DNA from: Clostridia bacterium
Lineage (GTDB): Bacteria > Bacillota > Clostridia > Lachnospirales > Lachnospiraceae
NCBI GenBank assembly: GCA_029101305.1
Contig: JAQXQS010000219.1
Span: 1-32,477, forward strand
Length of the DNA: 32,477 nt
Direction of reading: 5' to 3'
This document shows, one piece after another, positions 32,462-32,477 of this stretch. Below the pieces are notes generated by a model that was not told where the DNA came from, searched no databases, and saw only the letters and a list, made by a program, of their open reading frames with translations. How positions within the stretch are numbered: the stretch's first letter is position 1; every line of letters starts with the position of its first letter. The position numbers were made by a program, and so were the translations under genes.

Positions 32462-32477
32462 TACGCTAAGAACGCGC

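Overview
The window looks like a chromosomal stretch from a Gram-positive, strictly anaerobic gut-type Clostridia, most likely Lachnospiraceae. Three things point there: the gene order rho - rpmE - DUF1385 - prmC - prfA, the oxygen-sensitive enzymes (an [FeFe] hydrogenase and a glycyl radical enzyme with its activase), and a class I cyclic-di-GMP riboswitch. This is inferred from gene content and family knowledge; no 16S rRNA gene or other marker is present.

Layout. Both ends (1-560 and 32303-32477) carry outward-facing copies of one 89-bp repeat, so the window probably stops where an assembly broke on a repeat. Positions 646-7263 hold anaerobic metabolism on the minus strand: pepT, a monomeric [FeFe] hydrogenase, and a two-gene operon of a diol-dehydratase-like glycyl radical enzyme and its activase. 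Positions 7557-11404 hold a 43-residue FeoB-associated-type Cys-rich membrane protein, a PfoR/PTS_EIIC_2 membrane protein, an M42 aminopeptidase and hflX. Positions 11650-13705 hold a secreted transglutaminase-like protein with wall-binding-like repeats (plus strand) facing a TPR lipoprotein (minus strand), which sits 2 nt behind glmM. Positions 13708-21419 are housekeeping on the minus strand, in transcription order rho, rpmE, DUF1385, prmC, prfA, a nucleotidyltransferase, glmM.

Positions 21808-28317 are the accessory surface region. A secreted HELGH metalloprotease resembling the anthrax lethal factor/PPEP family lies behind a cyclic-di-GMP-I riboswitch with its own terminator. Divergent from it is a plus-strand run: a transglutaminase-like lipoprotein, a GspF/PilC platform protein, four small one-helix proteins (one with a prepilin-peptidase-type motif) and a PilT/GspE-type ATPase. 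Together these look like a compact type IV pilus or pseudopilus machine. Converging on it is a secreted papain-family protease with lectin-like and fibronectin-like domains, 22 nt downstream of a stand-alone hisC.

How the parts work together (inference): one part is fermentation and redox balance; another is translation termination and transcription termination; the third is a cell-surface programme in which cyclic-di-GMP probably switches a secreted protease next to a pilus-like apparatus, a combination reminiscent of Clostridioides difficile. The most novel-looking items are the compact pilus cluster, the riboswitch-protease unit and the covarying 89-bp repeat. I see no rRNA, tRNA, CRISPR array or transposase gene.
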